The notes beneath the pieces were generated by a model that made no database searches, was not told the origin of the DNA, and was given only the letters and a program-made list of their open reading frames with translations. A stretch of DNA of 64,000 nucleotides from Telluria beijingensis (GTDB taxonomy: Bacteria > Pseudomonadota > Gammaproteobacteria > Burkholderiales > Burkholderiaceae_D). The position numbers and the translations under genes were made by a program. Shown one piece after another: positions 25,719 through 33,627 of this stretch (positions are counted from its first letter, which is position 1; every line of letters begins with the position of its first letter). The stretch lies in NCBI RefSeq assembly GCF_030770395.1, contig NZ_CP132480.1, forward strand, positions 4,954,323-5,018,322, written 5' to 3'.

Positions 25719-26341
25719 TGACGTCGTCCGCTATCCCGCGCCGCCTGCTTGCCGCCGCCTTGCTTGCATCCGCCCTGGCGGCGTGCAGCAGCACGCCGGT
25801 CGACCGGTTCTACACGCTCAGCGGCGGCCCGGCCACCGTCGTGCCGGCGTTGGCGACGGCCGCGCCGCTGTACTTCGAGATGCGTCCGGTGACCTTGCCG
25901 GGCCAGCTGCGCCGTCCGCAGATGGTGGTGAGCGGTGGCGACGGGCGCATCGACCTGGAAGAGCACCACCGCTGGGCCGGCCCCTTGGCCGAGGAGATCG
26001 GCAACAGCCTGTCGTTCGGGATCGCAGCCCAGCTGGGCGCGGTGGATGTCTACCGCAGCGCGGCGCCGAAAGGCAGCACGCTGTACCGGATCGGCGCGGA
26101 CGTCCAGCGTTTCGAGTCGGCGCCGGGCAGCTACGCCCTGGTCGATGCGGTATGGAGCGTGCGCCGGCTCGACGATGGAGAAATCCAGACCTGCCGCAGC
26201 GTGTTCCAGGAACCGGTGGGGCCAGGCCACGACGCACTGGTGGCGGGCCATCGCGCGGCGCTGGCGAAGCTGTCGGCCACGATCGCGGCCGCGGTGCGCG
26301 GCCAGGCGGCGGGCGCCGCGCCCGCCTGTCCGGCCGCCTGA
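25718..26341 (+). CDS. pqiC: PqiC/YmbA-type lipoprotein
   Basis: A 207-residue ABC-type transport auxiliary lipoprotein. The signal ends in lipobox LAAC (Cys near residue 22), and the mature protein has RFYTLSG, the usual start of the PqiC/YmbA domain, and RIGADVQRFESAPG later. It should anchor the PqiB tunnel at the outer membrane. The ATG at 25718 shares a base with the pqiB stop (TGATG). An insertion sequence begins 24 bp after its stop and separates it from its original downstream terminator. Confidence 0.9.
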   Translation: MTSSAIPRRLLAAALLASALAACSSTPVDRFYTLSGGPATVVPALATAAPLYFEMRPVTLPGQLRRPQMVVSGGDGRIDLEEHHRWAGPLAEEIGNSLSFGIAAQLGAVDVYRSAAPKGSTLYRIGADVQRFESAPGSYALVDAVWSVRRLDDGEIQTCRSVFQEPVGPGHDALVAGHRAALAKLSATIAAAVRGQAAGAAPACPAA

Positions 26342-26356
26342 ACGGGTCGCAGCCAC

Positions 26357-26364
26357 AAGAATAA
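26357..26364. repeat. Left target-site duplication of the IS
   Basis: AAGAATAA directly abuts the left end of the insertion sequence. The same 8 bases are present at 27435-27442 immediately after the right end. Eight bases is the usual duplication length for the IS1595 family. Confidence 0.93.
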
Positions 26365-27434
26365 GGCGCTGTTCGCGTTAATTCGGCAGCCACCAGTGCT
26401 CAGCCTGGTTTGACTGTGACTACTAGCAATTGTGCTGGCGTAAGCATGGGCCCAGCGTCGAGCACCCGCCGCCAGCCCGAATAATGGATCAGATAGCGGC
26501 TGGCAACGCCGTGGAAGCGTACCAGCCAGCGCTTGAAACGGCTGTGCCAGCCATTGACATGGTTCAGGTGGATGGCGCCGCGCGCCCGCTCGCCAGCGCG
26601 CAGGTTGATCGCTTGATGGGCGATATTGTTTCGCATGGCGAAGACTGGATAGGCGGCAGCCCCGTCGCTGATCAAGAGGCAGTCCGGCGCCAGCACTGGC
26701 CCAAGGCATTCCCCGAGTTGCGCGCTGCTGACCGGACCGCGGCCGCAATGAAAATCCAGTGCTGCGCCGCCGCGCGCGCAGGCGACCAGGAGGCAATCGT
26801 GGTCGCGGCCGATGCCGCGATGGCTGGCCACGCCGCCGCGCCGCCGGGCAGGACGGGTCAGCGTGCGCGATCCCTTTTGCGATTCCAGCAAGTACGTCTC
26901 GTCCGCTTCGACCATGCCAGCCAGAGGCGCCGGCCGTTCGCGCGTGAAGCCGGACACCATGCGGTGACGCCAGCGAAAACTGGTGGTGCGGTGAACCTGG
27001 ACCGCCTCGGCGCTGGCGCGCACGGTGCGCGACTCGAGCAGGCACCGCAAATAGGGGAGCCAGCATGCCCTGTTGCGCAGGCGCGCCAGCTTCGTGCCGG
27101 TCAGTGCGTTGTAGCTGCGACCGCAGGCGAGGCAACGCCAACGCTGCAGGTCGCTGGCCCGACCGCAACGATGGGAACGCGCGCCGCCGCAGCGAGGGCA
27201 ACATTTGCCGGCAGCCGCCTGTTCGATCAACGCGATGCAGGCGTCCGCATCGTCGGCGCTGCCTAGCCACGTGCGCAATTGCTCACGCTCTTCATCGTGT
27301 AGAGGCAGGCCGCGCAAGGCGGCAAACAATGTCTCAAAGTCCAAACTGTCCACGGCCGCCCCTTCCGGATGACTCGACAGTGGTTGAGACCAGGCTGGAC
27401 AGGAAAGGTTCGCGGAATTAACGCGAACAGCGCC
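26365..27434 (-). mobile_element. IS1595-family insertion sequence, intact, 1070 bp
   Basis: The ends carry a perfect 20-bp inverted repeat, GGCGCTGTTCGCGTTAATTC, at 26365-26384 and 27415-27434. It is flanked by an 8-bp direct duplication. One transposase gene fills the interior on the minus strand. Ends, duplication and transposase are all intact, so the copy looks recent. It landed between the pqiC stop and a shared terminator; the duplicated 8 bp is the T-rich tail (TTATTCTT) of that terminator on the minus strand. Confidence 0.93.
26400..27353 (-). CDS. IS1595-family (ISXO2-like) transposase
   Basis: A 317-residue transposase. An N-terminal zinc ribbon (CPRCGG ... CGRASDLQRWRCLACGRSY, about residues 50-85) is followed by the ISXO2-like DDE domain. 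It contains EADETYLLESQKG, LISDGAAAYPVF and HLNHVNGWHSRFKRWL, the last typical of this family. Start is GTG at 27353 with GGAAGGGG upstream. The longer open frame to 27455 crosses the terminal repeat and leaves the element, so it is rejected. No frameshift is seen. Confidence 0.92.
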   Translation of the reverse strand: MDSLDFETLFAALRGLPLHDEEREQLRTWLGSADDADACIALIEQAAAGKCCPRCGGARSHRCGRASDLQRWRCLACGRSYNALTGTKLARLRNRACWLPYLRCLLESRTVRASAEAVQVHRTTSFRWRHRMVSGFTRERPAPLAGMVEADETYLLESQKGSRTLTRPARRRGGVASHRGIGRDHDCLLVACARGGAALDFHCGRGPVSSAQLGECLGPVLAPDCLLISDGAAAYPVFAMRNNIAHQAINLRAGERARGAIHLNHVNGWHSRFKRWLVRFHGVASRYLIHYSGWRRVLDAGPMLTPAQLLVVTVKPG

Positions 27435-27442
27435 AAGAATAA
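27435..27442. repeat. Right target-site duplication of the IS
   Basis: AAGAATAA, identical to 26357-26364, directly follows the right terminal repeat. It is also the A-rich flank of the adjoining terminator hairpin, and its last two bases are the first two of the stem. Confidence 0.93.
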
Positions 27443-27472
27443 CGGGGCGCCGCATCGCTGCGGCGCCCCGTT
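27441..27472. terminator. Terminator hairpin shared by the TonB receptor and, before IS insertion, pqiC
   Basis: A perfect 14-bp stem, AACGGGGCGCCGCA / TGCGGCGCCCCGTT, with a 4-base TCGC loop. On the minus strand it follows the receptor stop (27493) and leads into TTATTCTT, a T-rich tail. Before the IS arrived it lay about 15 bp after the pqiC stop, so it probably served both genes. Confidence 0.85.
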
Positions 27473-27492
27473 CGGCATGACGCTTCAGGACA

Positions 27493-29721
27493 TCAGAAGC
27501 GGTAACGCAGGGTCAGCGAGGTGTCGCGTGGTGCGCCATAGGTGATCTGGTTGAAGGCGGCGAACATCGCGAAGTGGGTCTTGTCGGTGGCGTTGCGGAC
27601 GTTGAGCTGGGCCGACAGTTGCTTGTTGAAGTCGTAGCGCGCCATCAGGTTGACCAGCGCGAACGATCCCTGCTCCATGCGGCCGTCGAGGCCCGGCGCC
27701 ACGGTGCCGTCGACCGTGTAGGTGCTGCCTTCCCAGTTGACGCCGCCGCCGACGGTCAGCTTGTTCCATGCGCCCGGCAGGCGGTAGGTAGCGAAGGCGC
27801 GCAGGGTCTTGCGCGGGTAGATCGAGTTGAAATCGACGTCGTTGGCATCCTTGGCGCGGAAGATCGCGTAGCCGATGCTGGCGTTCAGGCCAGGGATGAT
27901 CTCGCCCGAAACGTCCAGTTCGATGCCCTTGCTGGTGGCGCCGTCGACGCCGCGATAGTAGGCTTCCGGCAGCAGCGGGCCGGTCGGGCCGTCGCGGTCG
28001 ATCATGCCGGCCGCCTGGGCCAGGCCATCCTGCTTGAGGTGGAACACGGCCAGCGAGGCGTTGACGCGGCGGTCGAAGAACTCGCCCTTGATGCCGGCCT
28101 CGGACGCCTTGCCCTCGATCGGATCGAGCAGGTTGCCGGCGAAGTCCTTGTTGTTCTGCGGCTGGAAGATGCTGGTGTAGCTGCCGTACAGCGAGTAGGT
28201 GTCGTTCAGGTCGAACACCAGGCCGGCGTACGGGGTGACTTCGTTCGAGTACTCGATCGAGTACGGATCCTGCCACTGGCCGCCGCCTTCCTTCTCGTAC
28301 TTGGTGATGCGCGCGCCGACGATCGCCTTGAGCTGGTCGGTGACCGAGAAGCGCGCCATGCCGTACAGGCCCTGCTGGGTGGTCTCGCTGGTCTCGTAGC
28401 GGGCTTGCGGGCCCCACACCGGCACCGGATAGCTGGCCGGATCCCAGGTATTGAAGTTGGCGACCGCCGGCGCGAAGCCGCCCGGCTGGCCGGGGAAATC
28501 GGCCAGGCGGTTGTTCGAGTAGAAGTCGGTATTCGCGTGCAGGTAGCCGATGGCGGCCTGGTGTTCGCGGCCGAAGGCCGAGAACGGACCGCTGGCGTGG
28601 ATGCCGAAGTCCTTCTGCTTGGTCTGGATGACGTAGGAGCCCGCGAACGCGCCGAGGCCGGCGCCGGTGGTGCGGTCAGGCACGCCCGACAGGTACAGCA
28701 GGCGCGAGTCGCCGTCGCGGGTGGCGTCGGTGTAGGTGAAGCGCAGGTTCCAGCCGTTGGCGAAGCGGTGTTCGTAGTCGGCGAAGAAGTTGTCGTACTG
28801 GTTGTCGTAGCCGGTCCATGGGGTGCCGGTGGTCAGCGCACGGTTCTCGGGGATGATCGAGCCGTCGGTGAAGCGGTATGGCAGGCCGCCCCACATCGGG
28901 CCGCGCGGGCTCATTTTCTGGCGGCTGAAGCCGGCCGAGAAGGTGCCGTCGCGGCCGATGTCGGCTTCGATCGTGCCGTAGAAGGTGCGGTCCTTGTTCT
29001 CCAGGTAGCGCACCCAGCTGTCGCCTTCGCCGTATTCGCCGACGAAGCGGCCGCGGATGCTGCCCGATTCGTTCAGCGGCGTCGAGACGTCGGCCATGAC
29101 GTGGCGCTTGTCCCAGCGGCCGACGGTGGCTTCGACGCGGCCGCCCAGCTTCTTGCTGAAGGCGCGCTTGCGCACCAGGTTCAGGGCGGCGGACGGGGTG
29201 CCGGCGCCGGTCATCAGGCCGGTCGCGCCGCGCACGACTTCGACGCGGTCGTACAGGGCCAGGCTGCCCAGCACTTCGCCCGCGCTCCAGGCGGCGTCCC
29301 AGGTGGTCGGGATGTTGTCGATCTGCAGGTTGGTGACTTCGAAGCCGCGCGCCGTGAAGCTGCCGCGGTGGGTTTCATACTGGTTGACCGAGACGCCGGT
29401 GACGTTGTTGGCGACGTCGGTGATGCTGATCAGGCCCTGGTCTTCGATGCGCTGCTGGGTGATGACGGAGACCGATTGCGGGGTGTCGCGCAGCGACATG
29501 TCGAGCGGGGTCGCGGTGCGGGTGCGGCCGATGGTGTACGAACCGACGTCGTCGGCCAGCTTCTGGGCCTGGACCTGCACCTGCGGCATCGACGTGGTGC
29601 CGGCGGCGGTGTTGCTGCTCTCGGTGGACTGCGCCTGGGCGACCAAGGGGAGTGCGAGACCCACGCAGACCGTCAGGGTCTTCAGTTTGCGACGTCCGTT
29701 GGGGCTGACCTGCTTTTCCAT
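27493..29721 (-). CDS. TonB-dependent siderophore receptor
   Basis: A 742-residue outer-membrane receptor for ferric siderophore uptake. The signal peptide ends near residue 30 (LVAQAQ). The plug domain has DTPQSVSVITQQRIEDQG near residue 80 and RVEVVRGATGLMTGAGTPSAALNLVRKR near 160. The barrel fills the rest and ends in TLRYRF. There is no N-terminal signalling domain, so it is not a FecA-type transducer. ATG at 29719-29721 follows AGGAATAAAG. A Fur-box-like sequence lies 90 bp upstream. Substrate unknown; the plug resembles hydroxamate/catecholate receptors. Confidence 0.9.
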   Translation of the reverse strand: MEKQVSPNGRRKLKTLTVCVGLALPLVAQAQSTESSNTAAGTTSMPQVQVQAQKLADDVGSYTIGRTRTATPLDMSLRDTPQSVSVITQQRIEDQGLISITDVANNVTGVSVNQYETHRGSFTARGFEVTNLQIDNIPTTWDAAWSAGEVLGSLALYDRVEVVRGATGLMTGAGTPSAALNLVRKRAFSKKLGGRVEATVGRWDKRHVMADVSTPLNESGSIRGRFVGEYGEGDSWVRYLENKDRTFYGTIEADIGRDGTFSAGFSRQKMSPRGPMWGGLPYRFTDGSIIPENRALTTGTPWTGYDNQYDNFFADYEHRFANGWNLRFTYTDATRDGDSRLLYLSGVPDRTTGAGLGAFAGSYVIQTKQKDFGIHASGPFSAFGREHQAAIGYLHANTDFYSNNRLADFPGQPGGFAPAVANFNTWDPASYPVPVWGPQARYETSETTQQGLYGMARFSVTDQLKAIVGARITKYEKEGGGQWQDPYSIEYSNEVTPYAGLVFDLNDTYSLYGSYTSIFQPQNNKDFAGNLLDPIEGKASEAGIKGEFFDRRVNASLAVFHLKQDGLAQAAGMIDRDGPTGPLLPEAYYRGVDGATSKGIELDVSGEIIPGLNASIGYAIFRAKDANDVDFNSIYPRKTLRAFATYRLPGAWNKLTVGGGVNWEGSTYTVDGTVAPGLDGRMEQGSFALVNLMARYDFNKQLSAQLNVRNATDKTHFAMFAAFNQITYGAPRDTSLTLRYRF

Positions 29722-29810
29722 CTTTATTCCTGTTGTTGAGCGATGAGTGAGTGGCGGACCGGTCCCGAAAAACGCGCGTCGGCCTATGACAGTTGAATAA
29801 CAACTTGGAA

Positions 29811-29825
29811 TGATAACTATTCTCA
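29811..29825 (-). promoter_or_regulatory. Fur box upstream of the siderophore receptor
   Basis: On the minus strand the sequence reads TGAGAATAGTTATCA, matching 12 of the 14 defined positions of the 7-1-7 Fur consensus TGATAATnATTATCA. It lies about 90 bp before the receptor ATG and fits iron-repressed expression. It could also affect the divergent RidA gene. Confidence 0.75.
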
Positions 29826-29982
29826 TCTATTTATGTCAATGTGTGGCAAACACTTATTGTCAAATCTTGTGGCGGATTGTGCATCCGCATGGACGGTATT
29901 GGCAGCGAACGGCTCTGTTTCCTTGCCACCGAATTGGCTAAGCTGGCGTCATCTCAACGAAACACACCTGAAAGGCAGGGCA

Positions 29983-30384
29983 ATGGAAAAGGCAGAATTT
30001 TTTGTGACACCTGGCTATGGCGAGAAGTTCTACGGGAAGTTGGGCTATTCGCAGGCGGTGAAGGTGGGCAATCGGGTGGAAATCTCGGGCCAGGGTGGCT
30101 GGTCGGACGATCTCGAGTTCCCCGACCGTCTCGAGGACGAGATCGAAGTCGCCTTCAAGAACGTCGAGCGTGTGCTGGCCGCTGCGGGCGCCACCTGGGA
30201 GCACGTCATTCATGTGAATTCCTACCATGTGGGTGGTTTCCCGCCGGAGGCCAACGAGACGATGGCGAGGTTGTTCCGCCAATACATGCCGAACCGCGGA
30301 CCGGTGTGGACCGAAGTGGGCGTGGCGGTGCTCGCCGACCCGCGCATGCGCATCGAGATCCGGGTCACCGCGATCATCGAGTGA
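29983..30384 (+). CDS. RidA family protein
   Basis: A 133-residue RidA/YjgF/YER057c family protein. Characteristic parts are YSQAVKVGNRVEISGQGGW near residue 23, an EVAFKNVERVLAAAGATWEHV helix, and PNRGPVWTEVGVAVLADPRMRIEIRVTAI at the end. The Arg of PNRG corresponds to the conserved ligand Arg. RidA proteins hydrolyse reactive enamines/imines, but many homologues act on other substrates. ATG 29983 follows GGCAGGG. It converges on the LysR gene with a 1-bp gap, and lies divergent from the siderophore receptor. Confidence 0.88.
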   Translation: MEKAEFFVTPGYGEKFYGKLGYSQAVKVGNRVEISGQGGWSDDLEFPDRLEDEIEVAFKNVERVLAAAGATWEHVIHVNSYHVGGFPPEANETMARLFRQYMPNRGPVWTEVGVAVLADPRMRIEIRVTAIIE

Positions 30385-30385
30385 T

Positions 30386-31273
30386 TCAGTCGCGGAAGGT
30401 GTCGATCAGCCAGTCGACGAAGACCGTCAACCGCGCGTTCTGGTGACGGTTTTGTGGGTAGAGGATGTGGAAGGGCATGGCCGGCCGGCGCCACTCCTGC
30501 AGGATCGGCACCAGTTCGCCGGTGTCGATGGCCGGCTGCACCATCCGCGTGAAATGCTGGCCGATGCCCATGCCGGCCCGCAGCAGCGCCAGCAGGCCAT
30601 TGCCGTCGTTGGTCGAGAGCTCGCTCGCCTCGATGTCGAGGCGCACACCGTCGCGTTCGAAGACAAGGGGATTCGGCTTCGTGGTCGCAGCAAAAAAGTA
30701 GCCCAGGCGAACGTGCTGGGCCAGGTCGGCGGGTTCGCGCGGCGTTCCCTCCCTTTCCAGGTAGGCCGGCGCGGCGAAGGTGCCGTAGTACAGGTCGAGC
30801 AGCTTGCGGCCGACCATCGACATCTCGTTGATCTCGCCCGCGCGGATCACGCAGTCGACGCCTTCGCCGACGATATTGGCCGGACGGTCGCTGATGCCCA
30901 GGCCCAAGGTGATGTCCGGGTATTCGCGATGGAATTCAGGCAGCGCTGGGATCAAGAGGGAGGTCGCGAACGAGGCCGGGGCGTCGATCCGCAGGTGCCC
31001 GCGCGGCTTGCGTTTCTGGCCGCGCATGCCGTGGTCCAGCGCGTCGATTTCCGCCAGCAGCCGCACCGATTGCTCGTAATACGCCAGGCCGTCGGCGGTA
31101 GCCGCCACCGTGCGCGTCGTCCGGTGCATCAGCTTGTTGCCGAGATGGGCTTCGAGGTCGCCGATCGGCTTGCTGACCGTGGAGCGGGGCAGGTTGAGCT
31201 GGTCGGATGCCCGGCTGAACGAGCCGGAGTCGATCACGCGGACGAAGGCGCGCATGGCGAGGAGCTGGTTCAT
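30386..31273 (-). CDS. LysR family transcriptional regulator
   Basis: A 295-residue LysR regulator. The winged helix-turn-helix is residues 1-60 (MNQLLAMRAFVRVIDSGSFSRA ... LPRSTVSKPIGDLEAHLG). The C-terminal substrate-binding domain follows, with RGHLRIDAPASFATSLLIPALPEF near residue 92, typical of the CrgA-like subgroup. The ATG at 31273 was chosen as the usual LysR N-terminus; a start 9 codons upstream is less likely. Its target is unknown: the adjacent genes are convergent, so there is no classic divergent partner. Confidence 0.88.
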   Translation of the reverse strand: MNQLLAMRAFVRVIDSGSFSRASDQLNLPRSTVSKPIGDLEAHLGNKLMHRTTRTVAATADGLAYYEQSVRLLAEIDALDHGMRGQKRKPRGHLRIDAPASFATSLLIPALPEFHREYPDITLGLGISDRPANIVGEGVDCVIRAGEINEMSMVGRKLLDLYYGTFAAPAYLEREGTPREPADLAQHVRLGYFFAATTKPNPLVFERDGVRLDIEASELSTNDGNGLLALLRAGMGIGQHFTRMVQPAIDTGELVPILQEWRRPAMPFHILYPQNRHQNARLTVFVDWLIDTFRD

Positions 31274-31404
31274 GGGCGGATGATCGTATCGGGATTCCAC
31301 ATGGCCAACAATTATCCATCAAAGTGCATAATGTGGTGTGGAATGGACGAGATCGATCAGCCGCCCCGAATGCTCTCGTGAGCGGAGTGGCGCTTTGCTG
31401 TAGG

Positions 31405-31995
31405 TCAGGCTACCTCTTTCTTGTTCGCCTCAGTAATGGTCCAGTAGTAAATCGTCCGGCCATCGACCTCGACCGTCTTCTCGGCCGGCCATTCCGACCC
31501 CATGTCGAAGGCATGCGACACCACGCGCGTGCCGACCTTGAGCTGCTTCCACAGTTGCGGACGCAGCTTGGCGTTGATGGTCGGCAGCAGGTACAGGGTC
31601 ACCACGGTTGCGCTCGAGAAATCGGTCTTGAACAGGTCGCCGACACGGAACTGGGCGCGGTCCGAGACGCCGGCCTTCTTGGCGTTTTCCTTGGCTTCCG
31701 CGATGCGCTCCGGATCGATGTCGATCCCGGTACCGCGCGCGCCACGCACCTTGGCGGCGGTGACGACGATGCGGCCGTCGCCGCAACCCAGGTCGAACAG
31801 CGTGTCGTTCTTGCCGACCTTGGCGAGGTCGAGCATCTTGTCGACCACTTCCTGCGGGGTCGGGACATATGGCACGTCGAGGCGTGGCGTGGCGGCAGTG
31901 GCCTGGGCCAGCGCGCGGCCGAACGGGAACATCATCATGCCGCCCGCGGCGGCGGCGGACAGCAGCAGGGTACGGCGGCGGGGTTGCAGGTTCAT
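31405..31995 (-). CDS. Tat-signal SAM-dependent methyltransferase-like protein
   Basis: A 196-residue protein. It begins with a twin-arginine signal (QPRRRTLLLSAAAAGGMMMF), cleavage expected after about residue 30 (ALAQA). A class I methyltransferase-like fold follows: DTLFDLGCGDGRIVVTAAK is the SAM-binding motif I, GTGIDIDPERIAEAKENA motif II, and SATVVTLYLLPTIN the post-motif strand. An exported methyltransferase would lack SAM outside the cytoplasm, so either the signal is not used or the fold binds something else. ATG 31995 lies 8 bases after AAGGAG. Confidence 0.8.
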   Translation of the reverse strand: MNLQPRRRTLLLSAAAAGGMMMFPFGRALAQATAATPRLDVPYVPTPQEVVDKMLDLAKVGKNDTLFDLGCGDGRIVVTAAKVRGARGTGIDIDPERIAEAKENAKKAGVSDRAQFRVGDLFKTDFSSATVVTLYLLPTINAKLRPQLWKQLKVGTRVVSHAFDMGSEWPAEKTVEVDGRTIYYWTITEANKKEVA

Positions 31996-32049
31996 CGGCA
32001 CAGCTCCTTGGGTCAGGTGGGGACTTCGGTGGAATAAGGCTTGGAATAT

Positions 32050-33450
32050 TTATCGATCGCTCTTCGAGCGCAGCAGCAGCAGCAGGACCACGCCGATGGC
32101 CAGCACCGCGACGCCGATCCAGGCGGCGTTCAGCCCGCCGAGCTGCTGGCTGTACACGTACGACAGGCTCGACCACAGCATATAGGCGCAGCTGGCGCAG
32201 AACAGCAGGGGCAGCACCGGATACAGCGGCACCTTGAACGGCCGCGGCGCGTTTGGCTCGCGCCGGCGCAGCACGAAGAGCGAAATACCCGTCAGCAGGA
32301 AGAACAGCCAGAATACGGGCGCCGTGAATTCGACCATGGACTTGAAGCCGCCGCCGAGCGCGGCGCCGGTGGCGACGAGTAGCAGGGCCGCCACGCACTG
32401 CACCGTCATGGCGACCGTCGGGGTGCCGCGCTCGCTATCCCATTCGGCCAGGCGGTCCAGTTTTTTCCAGTCGAGGCCCATGGCATAGCTGGTGCGCGCG
32501 CCGACGATCATGGTGGCGTTGATCGAGGTGAGGGCCGAGACGGCCACCAGTACCGAGATGATCTTTTCGCCGGCCGGGCCGAACACGACCTTCATCACGT
32601 CCGCCGCCACCGCCTCGGAGGCGGCCATGCCTTCCATGCCCAGCACTTTCCAGTAGGCCCAGGTCACCATCAGGTAGAGGACCGTGATGATGACGATGCC
32701 CAGGGTCAGGGCCTTGACCATGTCGCGCGGGCCGCCGCGCATCTCGGCGCTGATGTAGGCCGCCTCGTTCCAGCCGCCGTAGGTGAGCAGGACGAATACC
32801 ATCGCCATGCCGAGGGCGGCGCTGGCCGGTCCCGCGGGCGCGGCCCCGGAAGCCGTCGCGGACACCGGGGCCGGATCGCTGAACAGGGCGGCGGCGCCGA
32901 CGATGAGCAGCAGGCCGAGGATCTCGGCGACCGTCAGGAAGGTCTGGGCGCCGGTGCCGGTGCGGATGCCGCGCAGGTTCAGTGCGGACAGCCCGACGAT
33001 CACCGCGACGGCGTAGACGGTGCTGCCCCAGCCGGCCGGCAGCATGGTCAGCGGCACCGCCTGCTGCATGTAGTCGCCGAACACGAAGCCGAGCAGGGCG
33101 ATCGAACCGGTGGTGATGACTGAAAAACGCGCCCAGCCGAACAGGAAGGCGACCGAACGGCCGTAGGCGCGGTGCAGGTAGTGATAGTCGCCGCCGGCGT
33201 GCGGATACGAAGTGGTCAGCTCGGCGTAGCACAAGGCGCCGATCAGCGACACCACGCCCCCAAGGACCCACAGGGTAAACATGGCGGTGGCGCCGCCGCT
33301 CATGCCGGCGACCAGGGATGGGGCCTTGAAGATGCCGGCGCCGATGACGACACCGACAATGACGGCGACCGCCTCGCGCAGGCCGATCGTCGGCCGCGGT
33401 CGGGTGTCGTGGGGGGCGGAGACAGTGCGTTCGGCTTCGATGGCGTCCAT
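32050..33450 (-). CDS. APC-family amino acid permease
   Basis: A 466-residue inner-membrane transporter with about 12 helices. The N-terminal motif VIVGVVIGAGIFKAPSLVAG (near residue 30) and the FGWARFSVITTGSIALLGF region are typical of the LAT-like/APC superfamily. The substrate is probably an amino acid or polyamine but is not defined by the sequence. ATG 33450. It lies 54 bp upstream of the methyltransferase-like gene on the same strand, so the two may share a transcript. Confidence 0.85.
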   Translation of the reverse strand: MDAIEAERTVSAPHDTRPRPTIGLREAVAVIVGVVIGAGIFKAPSLVAGMSGGATAMFTLWVLGGVVSLIGALCYAELTTSYPHAGGDYHYLHRAYGRSVAFLFGWARFSVITTGSIALLGFVFGDYMQQAVPLTMLPAGWGSTVYAVAVIVGLSALNLRGIRTGTGAQTFLTVAEILGLLLIVGAAALFSDPAPVSATASGAAPAGPASAALGMAMVFVLLTYGGWNEAAYISAEMRGGPRDMVKALTLGIVIITVLYLMVTWAYWKVLGMEGMAASEAVAADVMKVVFGPAGEKIISVLVAVSALTSINATMIVGARTSYAMGLDWKKLDRLAEWDSERGTPTVAMTVQCVAALLLVATGAALGGGFKSMVEFTAPVFWLFFLLTGISLFVLRRREPNAPRPFKVPLYPVLPLLFCASCAYMLWSSLSYVYSQQLGGLNAAWIGVAVLAIGVVLLLLLRSKSDR

Positions 33451-33627
33451 GTCGTGATCGGTGAGGCACGTCGACGGCCGCCGAGCGCCGCGTCATGCGA
33501 GGTTGCACATGGGAAGCGCGTAAACACACTGTCGCTCACCCGCTTTTCGGAACTGGATGTTATCCAGACTGTAGAGCAGGTGGCGCGCGATTGAGATGTC
33601 AGAAAGATAAATACGGGGCAGCAGGAG

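Noticed and set aside
27354..27455. Longer transposase start at 27455
   Set aside because: It would begin outside the insertion sequence and read through the terminal repeat; GTG 27353 has a proper ribosome site.
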